A DNA stretch of 31,494 bases from CAIPVR01 sp049316905 (GCA_049316905.1 JBMOJH010000034.1:1-31494); one strand, 5' to 3'; counted from the stretch's first letter, positions 15,791 through 24,977 are shown. Numbers and translations: made by a program. The notes: a model not told the origin generated them from the sequence alone.

Positions 15791-16603
15791 TCAGGACTCC
15801 TCGACGCCCTCGGCCTCGACCTCGCCGGTCTGCATCGCGTCGCCACCGGTGGCGAGCTTCCAGACCACGGCACCGAGGACACCGCCCACGAGCGGGGCCA
15901 CGATGAACAGCCAGAGCTGCTGCAGTGCGGTGCCGCGCTCGAAGAGGGCCGGGCCGAGGGAGCGGGCCGGGTTCACGCTCGTGTTGGTGATCGGGATCGA
16001 GATCAGGTGGATGAGGGTCAGCATCAGGCCGATGCCCAACGCGGCCTGCGCCTTCGAGGCCGCCTTGGTGGTCACGCCGAGGATCACGATGATGAACAGT
16101 GCGGTGAGCACCACCTCGGCGATGGCCGCCGCGGGCAGGTCGTAGAAGATCCTGCCGTTCTCCTGGCCGTACGCGTTGGAGGCGAAGGCCCCCTGCGTGA
16201 TGCTGAAGCCGCCGGGCCGGCCGGCCTGGACGGCCCACAGGACGCCCACCGCGGCGATGGAGCCGAGGCACTGGAACACCACGTAGGCCGGCACCTCTTT
16301 CCACTCGAAACGCTTCGCCGTGGCCAGGCCCACCGAGACGGCCGGGTTGAAGTGGCCGCCCGACACGTGCCCGAGGGCGTAGGCACCGCACACCACGGTG
16401 AGGCCGAAGGCGAAGGACACGCCGAGGTAGCCGATGCCGGAGTTCACGATGCCGGCCACGCCGACCTGCGCACCGCCGATCCCCACCTGGTTCTTCGCGC
16501 CCTCGAGCGCCTTGGCGGCGAAGATGGCCGAGCCACATCCGCCCAGGACGAGGACGAACGTGCCGATGAACTCGGCACCCCAACGTTGCGGCTTGTGGAG
16601 CAT
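15791..16603 (-). CDS. aqpZ: Aquaporin Z, water channel
   Basis: A 270-residue MIP-family channel with six predicted membrane helices and both pore motifs, HFNPAVS (Asn86) and SVNPARS (Asn211). Aligned by spacing to E. coli AqpZ, the selectivity filter is Phe66, His199, Thr208 and Arg214. This is the water-specific set rather than the glycerol-conducting one. The block LIHLISIPITNTSVNPARS is nearly identical to AqpZ. It has a somewhat longer loop after helix 1 and an acidic C-terminal tail. Start ATG 16603 is preceded by GGAAGGAAGG. It is transcribed divergently from the potassium transporter genes, so the two units share a 139-bp region and may both serve osmotic adjustment (inference). Confidence 0.93.
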   Translation of the reverse strand: MLHKPQRWGAEFIGTFVLVLGGCGSAIFAAKALEGAKNQVGIGGAQVGVAGIVNSGIGYLGVSFAFGLTVVCGAYALGHVSGGHFNPAVSVGLATAKRFEWKEVPAYVVFQCLGSIAAVGVLWAVQAGRPGGFSITQGAFASNAYGQENGRIFYDLPAAAIAEVVLTALFIIVILGVTTKAASKAQAALGIGLMLTLIHLISIPITNTSVNPARSLGPALFERGTALQQLWLFIVAPLVGGVLGAVVWKLATGGDAMQTGEVEAEGVEES

Positions 16604-16730
16604 GGCGATGGCCTTCCTTCCGTCCGGCGCGGCGTGCACGGAACCGACCTGCGGCCCCGGAATGCTACCGATGCCGACCCGTACCCCCGGCGATGGCCCG
16701 CCCTGCCCCGGCAGCGGCGCCCGGGGCGAA

Positions 16731-16736
16731 TAGCGT
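16731..16736 (+). promoter_or_regulatory. -10 hexamer of potassium transporter operon
   Basis: TAGCGT lies 6 nt before GTG 16743, with no Shine-Dalgarno, suggesting a leaderless transcript. Confidence 0.45.
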
Positions 16737-16742
16737 CCGGAG

Positions 16743-18095
16743 GTGCTCGCCACGCCCTCCGGACGCCGGCGCCTCATCGACCACCCCGCCCGCTACGTGG
16801 TGCTGTGGTTCCTGTTGGCGATCACGGTCGGCACCGTGCTGCTGCTCCTGCCCGTGTCCACGGCCCCCGGGCGCTCCACCGGCGTGCTCACCGCGGCCTT
16901 CACCGCCACCTCCGCCGTCTGCGTGACGGGGCTCGCGGTGGTCGACACCGCCACCCACTGGTCCCCGTTCGGTCAGGCGATGATCCTGCTCCTGGTGGAG
17001 TTCGGTGGCCTGGGCTTCATGACGATCGCCTCGCTCATCGTGATGATCGTCTCCCGGCGTCTCGGCCTGCGGCGCCAGCTCGCCACCAACGCGGAACGCG
17101 GCGCGCTGAGCCTCGGCGACGTGCGCAGCGTGCTCGCCGGGCTCGCGGTGGTCACCGCGGTGGTCCAGATCGGCGTGGCGCTGTGGCTGGCGGTCCGGTT
17201 CCACCAGGTGCGCGACCTCGGCCTCGGCGAGTCGCTGTGGCAGGGCGTGTTCCACTCGGTCATGGCGTTCAACAACGCCGGCTTCGCGCTCTACACCGAC
17301 AACCTGATCGGCTTCAACGGCGACTGGCTCATCCTCGTCCCGATCATGACGGCCATCGTGATCGGCGGGCTCGGGTTCCCGGTGATCGTGGACCTCACGC
17401 GCACCCGCGCCCGGTGGCGGGGCCTGACGCTGCACTCGAAGCTCACGCTCACCGCCACCGCGGCGCTGCTGGTCGTGGGCTTCCTGGTCCTGACCGCCTT
17501 CGAGTGGCGCAACCCCGGCACGCTCGGCCCGATGCCGGTGGGCCAGAAGGTGCTCAACGGGGCGTTCGCCTCGGTCACGCCGCGCACGGCCGGGTTCAAC
17601 AGCATCGACGTGGGGGCCATGGAGCCGGAGTCGCTCCTCAGCACGACCGCGCTCATGTTCGTGGGCGCGGGCTCGGCGGGCACGAGCGGCGGCATCAAGG
17701 TGGGCACGTTCGCGGTCCTCGCCCTGGTGGTGTGGAGCGAGGTCCGCGGCAATCGCGACGTCACCGGCTTCCGACGCCGGATCCCCGGCACCACCCAGCG
17801 CCAGGCGATCACCGTCGCGGCGCTCGCGATGACGCTGGTGCTCGGCGCGGCGGCCGTCATGCTGATCTCCGCGAAGGTGCCGCTCGGCGACGCCGTGTTC
17901 GAGGCCGTGTCCGCGTTCGGCACCGTGGGCCTGAGCACCGGCATCACGCCCACCCTGCCGGGGGCGGACCAGGTGATCCTGATGGTGCTCATGCTCGTGG
18001 GGCGCGTGGGGCCCATCACGCTCGGCGCGGCGCTCGTGCTGCGGGACCGCCCCGCCCGTTTCCGATTCCCCGAGGAAGGACCCCTCATTGGCTGA
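16743..18095 (+). CDS. TrkH/KtrB-family potassium uptake channel subunit
   Basis: A 450-residue membrane protein of the TrkH/KtrB family, the K+-translocating subunit. The four pore loops with their filter glycines are visible as TSAVCVTGLAV, FNNAGFALYTDN, SVTPRTAGFNSID and FGTVGLSTGI. Length matches KtrB rather than the longer TrkH. The family works as a dimer gated by a cytoplasmic RCK-domain ring, supplied here by the overlapping downstream gene. Cation transport depends on membrane potential or Na+ in different members; this cannot be decided here. GTG 16743 follows a -10 hexamer by 6 nt. The last codons overlap the next gene by 8 bp. Confidence 0.93.
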   Translation: MLATPSGRRRLIDHPARYVVLWFLLAITVGTVLLLLPVSTAPGRSTGVLTAAFTATSAVCVTGLAVVDTATHWSPFGQAMILLLVEFGGLGFMTIASLIVMIVSRRLGLRRQLATNAERGALSLGDVRSVLAGLAVVTAVVQIGVALWLAVRFHQVRDLGLGESLWQGVFHSVMAFNNAGFALYTDNLIGFNGDWLILVPIMTAIVIGGLGFPVIVDLTRTRARWRGLTLHSKLTLTATAALLVVGFLVLTAFEWRNPGTLGPMPVGQKVLNGAFASVTPRTAGFNSIDVGAMEPESLLSTTALMFVGAGSAGTSGGIKVGTFAVLALVVWSEVRGNRDVTGFRRRIPGTTQRQAITVAALAMTLVLGAAAVMLISAKVPLGDAVFEAVSAFGTVGLSTGITPTLPGADQVILMVLMLVGRVGPITLGAALVLRDRPARFRFPEEGPLIG

Positions 18096-18759
18096 TCGAC
18101 GACTCCGGGCCGGGACCGTGGTGGTGGTGGGACTCGGCCGCTTCGGCCTGGCCGTGGCCCAGCAGCTCCAGGCCCTCGGCGAGGAGGTGCTGGGCATGGA
18201 CACCAGCGCCGAACTGGTACAGACCGCGTCCGGCTCACTGACCTACGTGGTCCAGGCCGACGCCACCGAGCAGGCCGTGCTGCACCAGCTCGGCGTGCCC
18301 CAGGTGCAGCAGGCCGTGGTGGCGATCGGCGACGACATGCAGTCGTCGATCCTGGCGACGGCCAACCTCGCGGACGTGGGCGTGCCGCAGGTCTGGGCGA
18401 AGGCGGTGACCGAGCAGCACGCCCGGATCCTCGAGCGGGTGGGCGCCACCCGCGTGGTGTTCCCGGAGCGCGACATGGGCCGACGCGTGGCGCACCGCCT
18501 GGCGGGCAACGTGCTCGAGTACTTCGAGGTGGACGAGGGCTTCGTGATGGTCGAGACGCCCGTACCCGCCCGCGACGTGGGCAAGCGGCTCGCCGAGGCC
18601 CGCCTGCGCGAGGACCACGGCGTCACCGTCGTGGGGATCCAGACGCCCGAGGGCGGCTTCGGCGAGGTCACCCCCGACACGGTGCTCGGCGACGGGTGCG
18701 TGCTCCTGCTGGCAGGCCCCACCGACGCGATCACCCGCTTCACCAGCTCCACCCCCTGA
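18088..18759 (+). CDS. TrkA/KtrA-family RCK regulator of potassium channel
   Basis: A 223-residue cytoplasmic protein. Residues 9-130 form a Rossmann-type RCK_N domain with the nucleotide-binding motif VVVVGLGRFG at 11-20 and an acidic residue at the end of the second strand (GMDTS). Residues about 140-223 form an RCK_C domain. It gates the channel encoded immediately upstream in response to adenine nucleotides. The start is a rare TTG at 18088, supported by the strong Shine-Dalgarno GAGGAAGGA at 18072-18080 inside the upstream gene, with an 8-bp overlap. The stop lies in the first unit of a 17-bp tandem repeat. Confidence 0.92.
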   Translation: MADRRLRAGTVVVVGLGRFGLAVAQQLQALGEEVLGMDTSAELVQTASGSLTYVVQADATEQAVLHQLGVPQVQQAVVAIGDDMQSSILATANLADVGVPQVWAKAVTEQHARILERVGATRVVFPERDMGRRVAHRLAGNVLEYFEVDEGFVMVETPVPARDVGKRLAEARLREDHGVTVVGIQTPEGGFGEVTPDTVLGDGCVLLLAGPTDAITRFTSSTP

Positions 18760-18806
18760 CCCACCCCGCCTCCTGACCCGCCCCGCCTCCTGACCCACCC
18801 CGCTCT
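18756..18806. repeat. Three-unit 17-bp tandem repeat
   Basis: CTGACCCACCCCGCCTC (18756-18772), CTGACCCGCCCCGCCTC (18773-18789) and CTGACCCACCCCGCTCT (18790-18806). The TGA stop codon of the upstream gene is bases 2-4 of unit 1, so the duplication probably arose by slippage at the gene end. The last unit runs into the large hairpin. Confidence 0.8.
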
Positions 18807-18851
18807 GTGATGCTGCTGACGACCCATGAGTCGTCAGCAGCATCACAGAGC
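18802..18851. terminator. Perfect 22-bp stem hairpin between convergent genes
   Basis: The left arm (18802-18823, beginning GCTCTGTGATGC) and right arm (18830-18851, ending GCATCACAGAGC) are exact inverse complements around a 6-nt loop (CCATGA). It lies between the convergent potassium operon and the GNAT gene, so a bidirectional terminator is the simplest reading. No T-run follows. Its length, perfection and lower GC also fit a dispersed palindromic repeat element. Confidence 0.7.
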
Positions 18852-18857
18852 TGGGGG

Positions 18858-19421
18858 TTACGGGACGTCGAGTTGCAGGAGCTGGACCTCGACGGTGTCG
18901 CCGTAGGTCCACTGCCGGCCGACCTCCACGAAGCCGAGCGCCGCGTGGAACGCCTGCGACCCCGGGTTCGGCGGTTGCACGTTCACCTCGCAGGTGACGC
19001 GACTGCGGCCGAGCGCCCGGGCCGCCGCCACCACCTCGCCGTAGAGCGCGCGCCCCAGGCCCGACCGGTGCGCCCACGGGGCCACCGCGATGCGGTCCAC
19101 GTAGAGGAAGTCCGCCGGCCCCGCGTCGAAGAACCGGTAGTTCGGCGACCCGTAGTCGCGGCCCGGGCCCAGCGCGATCACGAACCCCGCGGGGCCGTCC
19201 CCGACGCGTGACCGGACCGCGCCGCCGGGCGCGCCCACCGCGTTCCGGGGGACCGCCACCAGCGCGAGCTCCGCCACGTCGACCAGCGCCGCCAACCGGC
19301 CCGCGTCGAGGTCGCCGACCTCCGGGGTGCTGGCCTGGTTCAACTCCAGGACACCCGCGAGGTCCGCGCCCGCCATCGGCCGGAGGTCGAACCCGCCGGC
19401 CGTTCCCGCGTGCTGCGTCAT
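18858..19421 (-). CDS. GNAT-family N-acetyltransferase
   Basis: A 187-residue protein with the GNAT fold. The N-terminal FDLRPMAGADLAGVLELNQ is typical of the first strand and helix. FLYVDRIAVAPWAHRSGLGR provides strand 4 and the acetyl-CoA pyrophosphate loop (R-S-G-L-G-R-A). VTCEVNVQPPNPGSQAFHAA LGF (the SQAFHAALGF part) is the usual C-terminal motif B. It transfers an acetyl group from acetyl-CoA to an unidentified amine. ATG 19421 has GAGGAG upstream. It is the last gene of a likely operon with the GDT1-type transporter (31-bp gap) and acyl-CoA ligase. Confidence 0.88.
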   Translation of the reverse strand: MTQHAGTAGGFDLRPMAGADLAGVLELNQASTPEVGDLDAGRLAALVDVAELALVAVPRNAVGAPGGAVRSRVGDGPAGFVIALGPGRDYGSPNYRFFDAGPADFLYVDRIAVAPWAHRSGLGRALYGEVVAAARALGRSRVTCEVNVQPPNPGSQAFHAALGFVEVGRQWTYGDTVEVQLLQLDVP

Positions 19422-19452
19422 CGCGTTGCTCCTCGCATCCCCGGGCCGGCGC

Positions 19453-20067
19453 TCATCCCCGGACCGCTTCGACCGCGCTCCAGATCGCGAGCAGGCCGAA
19501 GATCACCGCAGCAACCCGTCGCACCAGGTGGACCGGCAGCCACCGCAGCAGCTGCTGGCCCGCTGTCGCGCCGATGGCCGCCACGGTCCACAGCGCGAGC
19601 ACGGCACCCAGGGCGACCGCGAGCGCCTGGCCGGTGCTCGCGGCCAGACCCGCGGTGGTGAGCTGGGTGAGATCGCCGAACTCCGCCACCAGGATCAGCC
19701 CGAAGCTGCGCAGGGCGATCCCACCGAAGCCGTGGGCCTCGCCCACGTCCTCGTCGTCCTCCTCGTCGTCCGCTCGCCACAGCATCACGGCGCCCACCGC
19801 GAACAGGACCGCCACCGCGGCGCTGACCGGCCGCGTGGGCAGGCGGGAGATCAGCTTGCCGAGCAGCACGGCCAGCGTGACGTGCACGGCGAACGCGGCG
19901 GCCACGCCGCACCAGACCGCGAACGGCCGGCGGAACCTGGTGGTGAGCACCAGGGTCGCCATCATCGTCTTGTCGGGCAGCTCGGCGAGGAACACTGCCA
20001 CGAACGCGGCAATCGCCGCGGCGGTGGCGGAGTCGCCGGCGGAGACGGCGAGGATCGCCCCCGTCAC
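19453..20067 (-). CDS. GDT1/TMEM165 (UPF0016) family cation transporter
   Basis: A 204-residue membrane protein with about six helices in two homologous halves. The family signature is E-x-G-D-(K/R)-(S/T). Here the first copy reads ELPDKT (Glu29, Asp32, Lys33, Thr34) and the second EFGDLT (Glu129, Asp132), so both differ slightly: Gly to Pro in the first, Lys to Leu in the second. An acidic cytoplasmic loop (ADDEEDDEDVGEAH, about 99-112) separates the halves. Family members exchange Mn2+ or Ca2+ for protons; the bacterial ones mainly export manganese. GTG 20067 overlaps the acyl-CoA ligase stop by 4 bp, which fixes the start and indicates coupling. The longer upstream frame is shadow. Confidence 0.87.
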   Translation of the reverse strand: MTGAILAVSAGDSATAAAIAAFVAVFLAELPDKTMMATLVLTTRFRRPFAVWCGVAAAFAVHVTLAVLLGKLISRLPTRPVSAAVAVLFAVGAVMLWRADDEEDDEDVGEAHGFGGIALRSFGLILVAEFGDLTQLTTAGLAASTGQALAVALGAVLALWTVAAIGATAGQQLLRWLPVHLVRRVAAVIFGLLAIWSAVEAVRG

Positions 20068-21596
20068 TCCGAGTACTGGTCCCGGAGCACGTGCTTGAGG
20101 ATCTTGCCCGACGGGTTCCGGGGGATCACGTCCACGAACTCGAGCTGCTCGGGCAGCTTGCGGGTGATGAGGCCCTGCTCGGTGAGGTGCCCCGTCATCT
20201 CGTCGAACGAGATGGCCTCCGCGCCCTCCGCGGTCTGGACCACGGCGCACACGCGCTCACCGGAGGCCGCGTCCGGCAGGCCGATGACCGCCACGTCGCC
20301 CACCTTCGGGTGCGTGTAGAGGAGGTCCTCGACCTCCTTGGCCGACACGTTCTCGCCCTTGCGGATGATCACGTCCTTGAGCCGCCCGGTGATGACGATG
20401 TTGCCCTTGTCATCGAGGCGGCCGAGGTCGCCGGTGCGGAAGTAGCCCTCGTCGTCGAACGCGTCCGCGTCCAGCGACGAGTCGAGGTACCCCTTCATCA
20501 CCTGCGGGGCCTTCGCCCGGATCTCGCCCTCCTCGCCGGCCGGCGCGACGGTGCCGTCGAGGGCCACGATCTTCAGCTCCACGCCCGGCATCGGCTTGCC
20601 CTCGGTGTGCATCAGCTCCTCGTCGGAGTCCGACACGTCGGCCATCGTGAGGATCGGGGCCTCGGTGAGCCCGTACCCGCTGAGCACGGGGGCGTCGAAC
20701 ACCTCGCGCATCTCGGTCACGAGCGCCGGGGGCTTCGGTGCGCCGCCGCCGGGGAAGCCGCGCACGTACGGGAACGCCGGCTCGAGGTGCTTGCGCTGGT
20801 AGGCGAGGTACGCCTGATGGAAGGCGGTGCCCGACCCGGCGAGCGTCACGCCCTCGCGGGACAGCACCTCCGGGGTCTCCTCGGGGTGGAAGCCCTCCAT
20901 GAGGATGTTGGAGCAGCCCGACTGCAGGCCGGAGAACAGCCAGGTGATCCCGCCGATGTGCGTGAACGGGAACACCAGCGCATTGCGGTCCTCGGGGATC
21001 AGCGCGAGTCGCTGTGCCATCCCCCACGCAACCGCGGCGATCGACGCGTCGGTGTGCTGCGCGCCCTTGGGATCCGCCGTGGTGCCCGAGGTGTAGAAGA
21101 GCCAGCGGACGGGCTGCTCGTCCGCGTCGAGCGGCTCGGGCAGCGGCGGCAGCGTCGACGGGTCGCCCTGGGGCAGGGCGCGGTCGGCCACGAGCACGCG
21201 CATCGACGGCGTGTCGCGGGCCAGGTCCGTGGCCATCGCCTCGAAGTCGAAGCCGCGCCACGACGACGGCACCACGATCAGCTTCGCGTCGGCCTGGCGG
21301 GTCATGAAGCCCACCTCCCGCTCGCGGAAGATCGGCAGGATCGGGTTCTGCACCGCGTCGAGGCGGCTCAGCGCGGCCACGAGCACGAGCGACTCGATCC
21401 ACGTGGGCAGCTGCCACGCCACCACGTCGCCGGCGCCCACCCCGAGCTGGGCCAGGCCCGCGGCGGCCCGCTCGGCCTCCGCCCAGTACTCGGCGAAGGT
21501 CAGGGTGCGCATGTCCTCGTCGACGGCCATCAGCGCGTCGGGGGTGGCGTCCACCCGCTTCTCCATCAGCTCCCAGAGCGTCCTGCCCTGCAGCAT
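20064..21596 (-). CDS. Acyl-CoA synthetase (AMP-forming ligase)
   Basis: A 510-residue member of the ANL adenylating superfamily. The P-loop YTSGTTADPKG is at 168-178, followed by LSGYGLTEAPILT, the hinge region YFRTGDLGRLDDKGNIVITG, GRLKDVIIRKGENVSAKEVE, and the catalytic lysine in PRNPSGKILKHVL near the C-terminus. It activates a carboxylic acid to its CoA thioester via an acyl-adenylate. The overall look recalls medium-chain or cyclohexanecarboxylate-CoA ligases, but the substrate is not determined. ATG 21596 has GGAAGGGGG upstream; the frame beyond is shadow. It heads an operon with the GDT1-type transporter and GNAT gene. Its promoter carries the CTGACG-N3-CGTCAG operator shared with the SDR and aldehyde dehydrogenase genes, consistent with an acyl or aldehyde catabolic role. 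Confidence 0.92.
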   Translation of the reverse strand: MLQGRTLWELMEKRVDATPDALMAVDEDMRTLTFAEYWAEAERAAAGLAQLGVGAGDVVAWQLPTWIESLVLVAALSRLDAVQNPILPIFREREVGFMTRQADAKLIVVPSSWRGFDFEAMATDLARDTPSMRVLVADRALPQGDPSTLPPLPEPLDADEQPVRWLFYTSGTTADPKGAQHTDASIAAVAWGMAQRLALIPEDRNALVFPFTHIGGITWLFSGLQSGCSNILMEGFHPEETPEVLSREGVTLAGSGTAFHQAYLAYQRKHLEPAFPYVRGFPGGGAPKPPALVTEMREVFDAPVLSGYGLTEAPILTMADVSDSDEELMHTEGKPMPGVELKIVALDGTVAPAGEEGEIRAKAPQVMKGYLDSSLDADAFDDEGYFRTGDLGRLDDKGNIVITGRLKDVIIRKGENVSAKEVEDLLYTHPKVGDVAVIGLPDAASGERVCAVVQTAEGAEAISFDEMTGHLTEQGLITRKLPEQLEFVDVIPRNPSGKILKHVLRDQYSE

Positions 21597-21643
21597 GCCG
21601 GCCCCCTTCCGAACTCCTCCGGCCCGCGCGGTGCGGACCGGAC

Positions 21644-21662
21644 CTGACGGGCCGTCAGCATA
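21644..21662 (-). promoter_or_regulatory. Operator CTGACG-N3-CGTCAG at acyl-CoA ligase promoter
   Basis: CTGACG (21644-21649), GGC, CGTCAG (21653-21658). On the minus strand a -10 hexamer TATGCT (21662-21657) overlaps its upstream edge by 2 bp. This is the same geometry as at the SDR gene, with the expected start point in the palindrome centre. Confidence 0.72.
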
Positions 21663-21669
21663 GGGGGGC

Positions 21670-22269
21670 TCAGCGGGTGGCCGGGATGGGGACCTCCGTG
21701 CCCGCCGGGGCGACCACGACCGTGCGGGCGGCGAGCGGCTCGGCGAGCGGGACGGTCGCGACCCTCGGCGCGGCCTCCGGGGCGCAGGCGGGCGCCCCGG
21801 TCGGTGCCAGCACCACCGGTAGGACGCCGACGGTGGTGTCGCCCTCGGTGACGGTGAGCTGGGCCAGCACCTCGCCGGTGGCCGCCCCGCAGCGCACGGT
21901 GACCGTGAGCGACCGTCCGTCGGGAGTGGGCACGGCCTCGGCCGGGGCCACCACCGCCCGCACCGCCACGCGGGTGAGGTCCTCCGGCACCGTGAACGCG
22001 TAGGACGTGGCGTCGCCGTCCACCACGACCGACTGCACCCCCTCCGGCGCCGGTGCGCCACCGGGAACGGTGGGTACGGGCCCGCCGCCGGCCACGGTGG
22101 GCGACGGCACGGTGGACGACGTGGTCGTCTGGCGGGTGGGGAGCTGCACCGTGGGGGTGCTCGGCCCGCCGAGCAGGAGCAGGGCCGCGAGCCCCAGCGC
22201 GCCGATCACCACGAACGCGGCGAGGAACAGCCAGATCGAGAACGTCCGCGGCTCGCCGTCATCCGCCAC
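21670..22269 (-). CDS. Single-pass membrane-anchored hypothetical protein
   Basis: A 199-residue protein from GTG 22269. A short cytoplasmic N-terminus is followed by a hydrophobic segment (about residues 11-34). A Thr/Pro/Ser-rich linker (about 35-75) leads to an extracytoplasmic domain rich in Val and Thr, with two cysteines (in VRCGAA and PACAPE) that may form a disulfide. No known domain is recognised. It is the third gene of the KstR-box operon, 12 bp after the cyclase-family gene, but its composition suggests an envelope protein rather than an enzyme. Confidence 0.7.
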   Translation of the reverse strand: MADDGEPRTFSIWLFLAAFVVIGALGLAALLLLGGPSTPTVQLPTRQTTTSSTVPSPTVAGGGPVPTVPGGAPAPEGVQSVVVDGDATSYAFTVPEDLTRVAVRAVVAPAEAVPTPDGRSLTVTVRCGAATGEVLAQLTVTEGDTTVGVLPVVLAPTGAPACAPEAAPRVATVPLAEPLAARTVVVAPAGTEVPIPATR

Positions 22270-22281
22270 CGCGACCCCCGG

Positions 22282-23238
22282 TCACAGGACGGCGACGGGA
22301 GCCACCGGCGTGGAGCTCGCCCCTGCGAGCGGCTCCGGGGCGGCGAGGAGCAGCACGTCGCCGCGGCCCTCCTCGGCGCACGCCTCGGCGAGTTCCTCGA
22401 GGTCCCAGTTCTGGCCCTGGAGCATGCCCATGTCGCGGATCTGCAGCAGGTGCACCGCGAGGCAGTCGGACCAGTCGGGCTGCGTCGGGGGGAAGGCCTC
22501 GTACGCGTACGTGTCGGTGAAGGCACCGGCCACGTCGTGGCGGTGCATCCACTCGATGGTGTGCACGCTCAAGCCGGGCAGCGAGTGCGCGTTCCCGACG
22601 GCGTACCGCATCCGGTCGCCCCGGTGGTAGTGGCCCATCATCCCGGTGCGCACGAGCACCACGTCGCCGGGCAGCACCTCCACCCGGGCGAGCTCGGCTG
22701 CCGCGTCGAGGTCGTCGGAGGTGATCGCATAGCCCGGGTCGAGCTGGTCGATGCACTCCACCCCGAGGACTCGGGCCACGTCGAGCAGCACGCCGCGCGT
22801 GACCACCTGCGGCAGCCGCTCGGCGCCGAGGACGGAGGCCCCGTACTGCGCGGTGACCGCCGAGGTCGGGTAGCCGTTGTAGAGCTTCCCGCCGTAGGAC
22901 ACGTGGCAGAGGGCGTCCATGTGGGTCCCCGCGCAGGTGGACATGAACACCACGTCGTCGGTGCCCTCCCAGATCCCCGGGGCGAACTTGTCCCGCTCGT
23001 TGAGGGAGGTGACGGTGAGGATCGGGTTGTAGCGGCGGGCGGGCTGGCCCACCTGGATGCCGTCGGCCTTCAGGTCCACCGCCAGGCCGATCCGCCGGCC
23101 GGAACGCACCGAGTCGACCCCGCGGCGCGTCGCCTCGGGCGTGAGGAGGTTGCCGCAGCCGAGCTGGTCGTCATCGCCCCAGCGGCCCCAGTTGGAGACC
23201 CGCTGCTCCATCTCCACCAGGTCGGCGGGAAGCGACAC
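22282..23238 (-). CDS. Cyclase-family metal-dependent hydrolase
   Basis: A 318-residue protein of the cyclase family (kynurenine-formamidase-like, PF04199). The family metal motif H-x-G-T-H-x-D-x3-H appears as CAGTHMDALCH at 102-112: His106, Asp108 and His112 are present, but the first His is Cys102. Other blocks include NWGRWGDDDQLGCGNLL near the N-terminus, typical of this subgroup, and LPGDVVLVRTGMMGHY. Members hydrolyse amides, lactones or cyclic compounds using Mn2+ or Zn2+. GTG 23238 lies 7 bp after the alcohol dehydrogenase stop, so the two are cotranscribed. The substrate is unknown; a ring-opening or thioester/lactone hydrolysis role beside the dehydrogenase is an inference. Confidence 0.87.
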   Translation of the reverse strand: MSLPADLVEMEQRVSNWGRWGDDDQLGCGNLLTPEATRRGVDSVRSGRRIGLAVDLKADGIQVGQPARRYNPILTVTSLNERDKFAPGIWEGTDDVVFMSTCAGTHMDALCHVSYGGKLYNGYPTSAVTAQYGASVLGAERLPQVVTRGVLLDVARVLGVECIDQLDPGYAITSDDLDAAAELARVEVLPGDVVLVRTGMMGHYHRGDRMRYAVGNAHSLPGLSVHTIEWMHRHDVAGAFTDTYAYEAFPPTQPDWSDCLAVHLLQIRDMGMLQGQNWDLEELAEACAEEGRGDVLLLAAPEPLAGASSTPVAPVAVL

Positions 23239-23245
23239 GACGCCC

Positions 23246-24319
<1,074 letters not shown>

Positions 24320-24377
24320 AGCCAGTCCTTCCGTCGGGCCCTCGCAGGACCCTCGGGGAGCCCTGGTGGCAGGTCCC

Positions 24378-24412
24378 GACACTAGAACAGGCCGTTGGAA
24401 CAGGTTCCAACG
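24378..24412 (-). promoter_or_regulatory. Perfect KstR box upstream of alcohol dehydrogenase operon
   Basis: TGGAACAGGTTCCA at 24396-24409 matches TNNAACNNGTTNNA fully. The symmetry extends to CGTTGGAA...TTCCAACG over 24393-24412, with only the central AG unpaired. On the minus strand a -10 hexamer TAGTGT lies just downstream (about 24383-24378), so the box covers the -35 region. A further half-site, TAGAAC, sits at 24383-24388. Confidence 0.8.
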
Positions 24413-24428
24413 GGGCGGGTGGTGACGG

Positions 24429-24977
24429 TCAGCCCTTCAGCGCTGCCGTGCAGTCCTTGAGCTCGGACTCCACCCGGTCGTACTGCTGCTGCATCTTCTG
24501 CTCCTGGTCGGTGAGGTGGGTGTCGAGCTGGGCCTCCGCCGCCGAACCGACCTGCGCATCCATGTAGGCCCCGAAGTCGACGAACCAGTTGTCGACCTGG
24601 GCGATGTAGTCGCCGGCGTCGGTGGCCGCGGTCACGCAGACGTCCTTCGCCGTCGAGGCGGCCTTGGCCGAGGCGACGTCCTTCTTCGCGGAGGCCAGGT
24701 CCTTCTTCGCCGAGGTCAGATCCTTCTGGAGCGCTGCCTTGTCGTCCTGCAGCGACATCCGCTGGGGCGTCCCGGCCGCATAGCCGATGCCGCCGCCCAC
24801 GAGCAGGGCACCGACCACGGCAACGGCCACCGGCCAGCGACGGCGCGACCGGGCGGGCGGGGCCGCCGGACCCGGAGGCAACAGCGGTACGCCGGTGGGC
24901 GGTGCGGTTTGCGGTGCGGCGGGTGGGGCCGCCGGGGGGACCGGAGTGGTCCCGGAGGTGGGGGTGAGGTCGGTCAT
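24429..24977 (-). CDS. Proline-rich, single-pass, coiled-coil envelope protein
   Basis: A 182-residue protein. Residues 1-43 are Pro/Ala/Thr-rich and predicted cytoplasmic. An RSRRR stop-transfer precedes one hydrophobic helix (about 48-68). A Lys/Asp/Ala coiled coil (about 74-108) contains near-perfect heptads (DLTSAKK, DLASAKK, DVASAK). The C-terminal helical region (about 115-182) carries Cys114 and Cys175, which may pair. No family is recognised. ATG 24977 has a strong Shine-Dalgarno, AAGGAGGGA. The topology suggests a membrane-anchored protein with its coiled coil outside the cytoplasm. It belongs by position to the envelope block. Confidence 0.75.
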   Translation of the reverse strand: MTDLTPTSGTTPVPPAAPPAAPQTAPPTGVPLLPPGPAAPPARSRRRWPVAVAVVGALLVGGGIGYAAGTPQRMSLQDDKAALQKDLTSAKKDLASAKKDVASAKAASTAKDVCVTAATDAGDYIAQVDNWFVDFGAYMDAQVGSAAEAQLDTHLTDQEQKMQQQYDRVESELKDCTAALKG

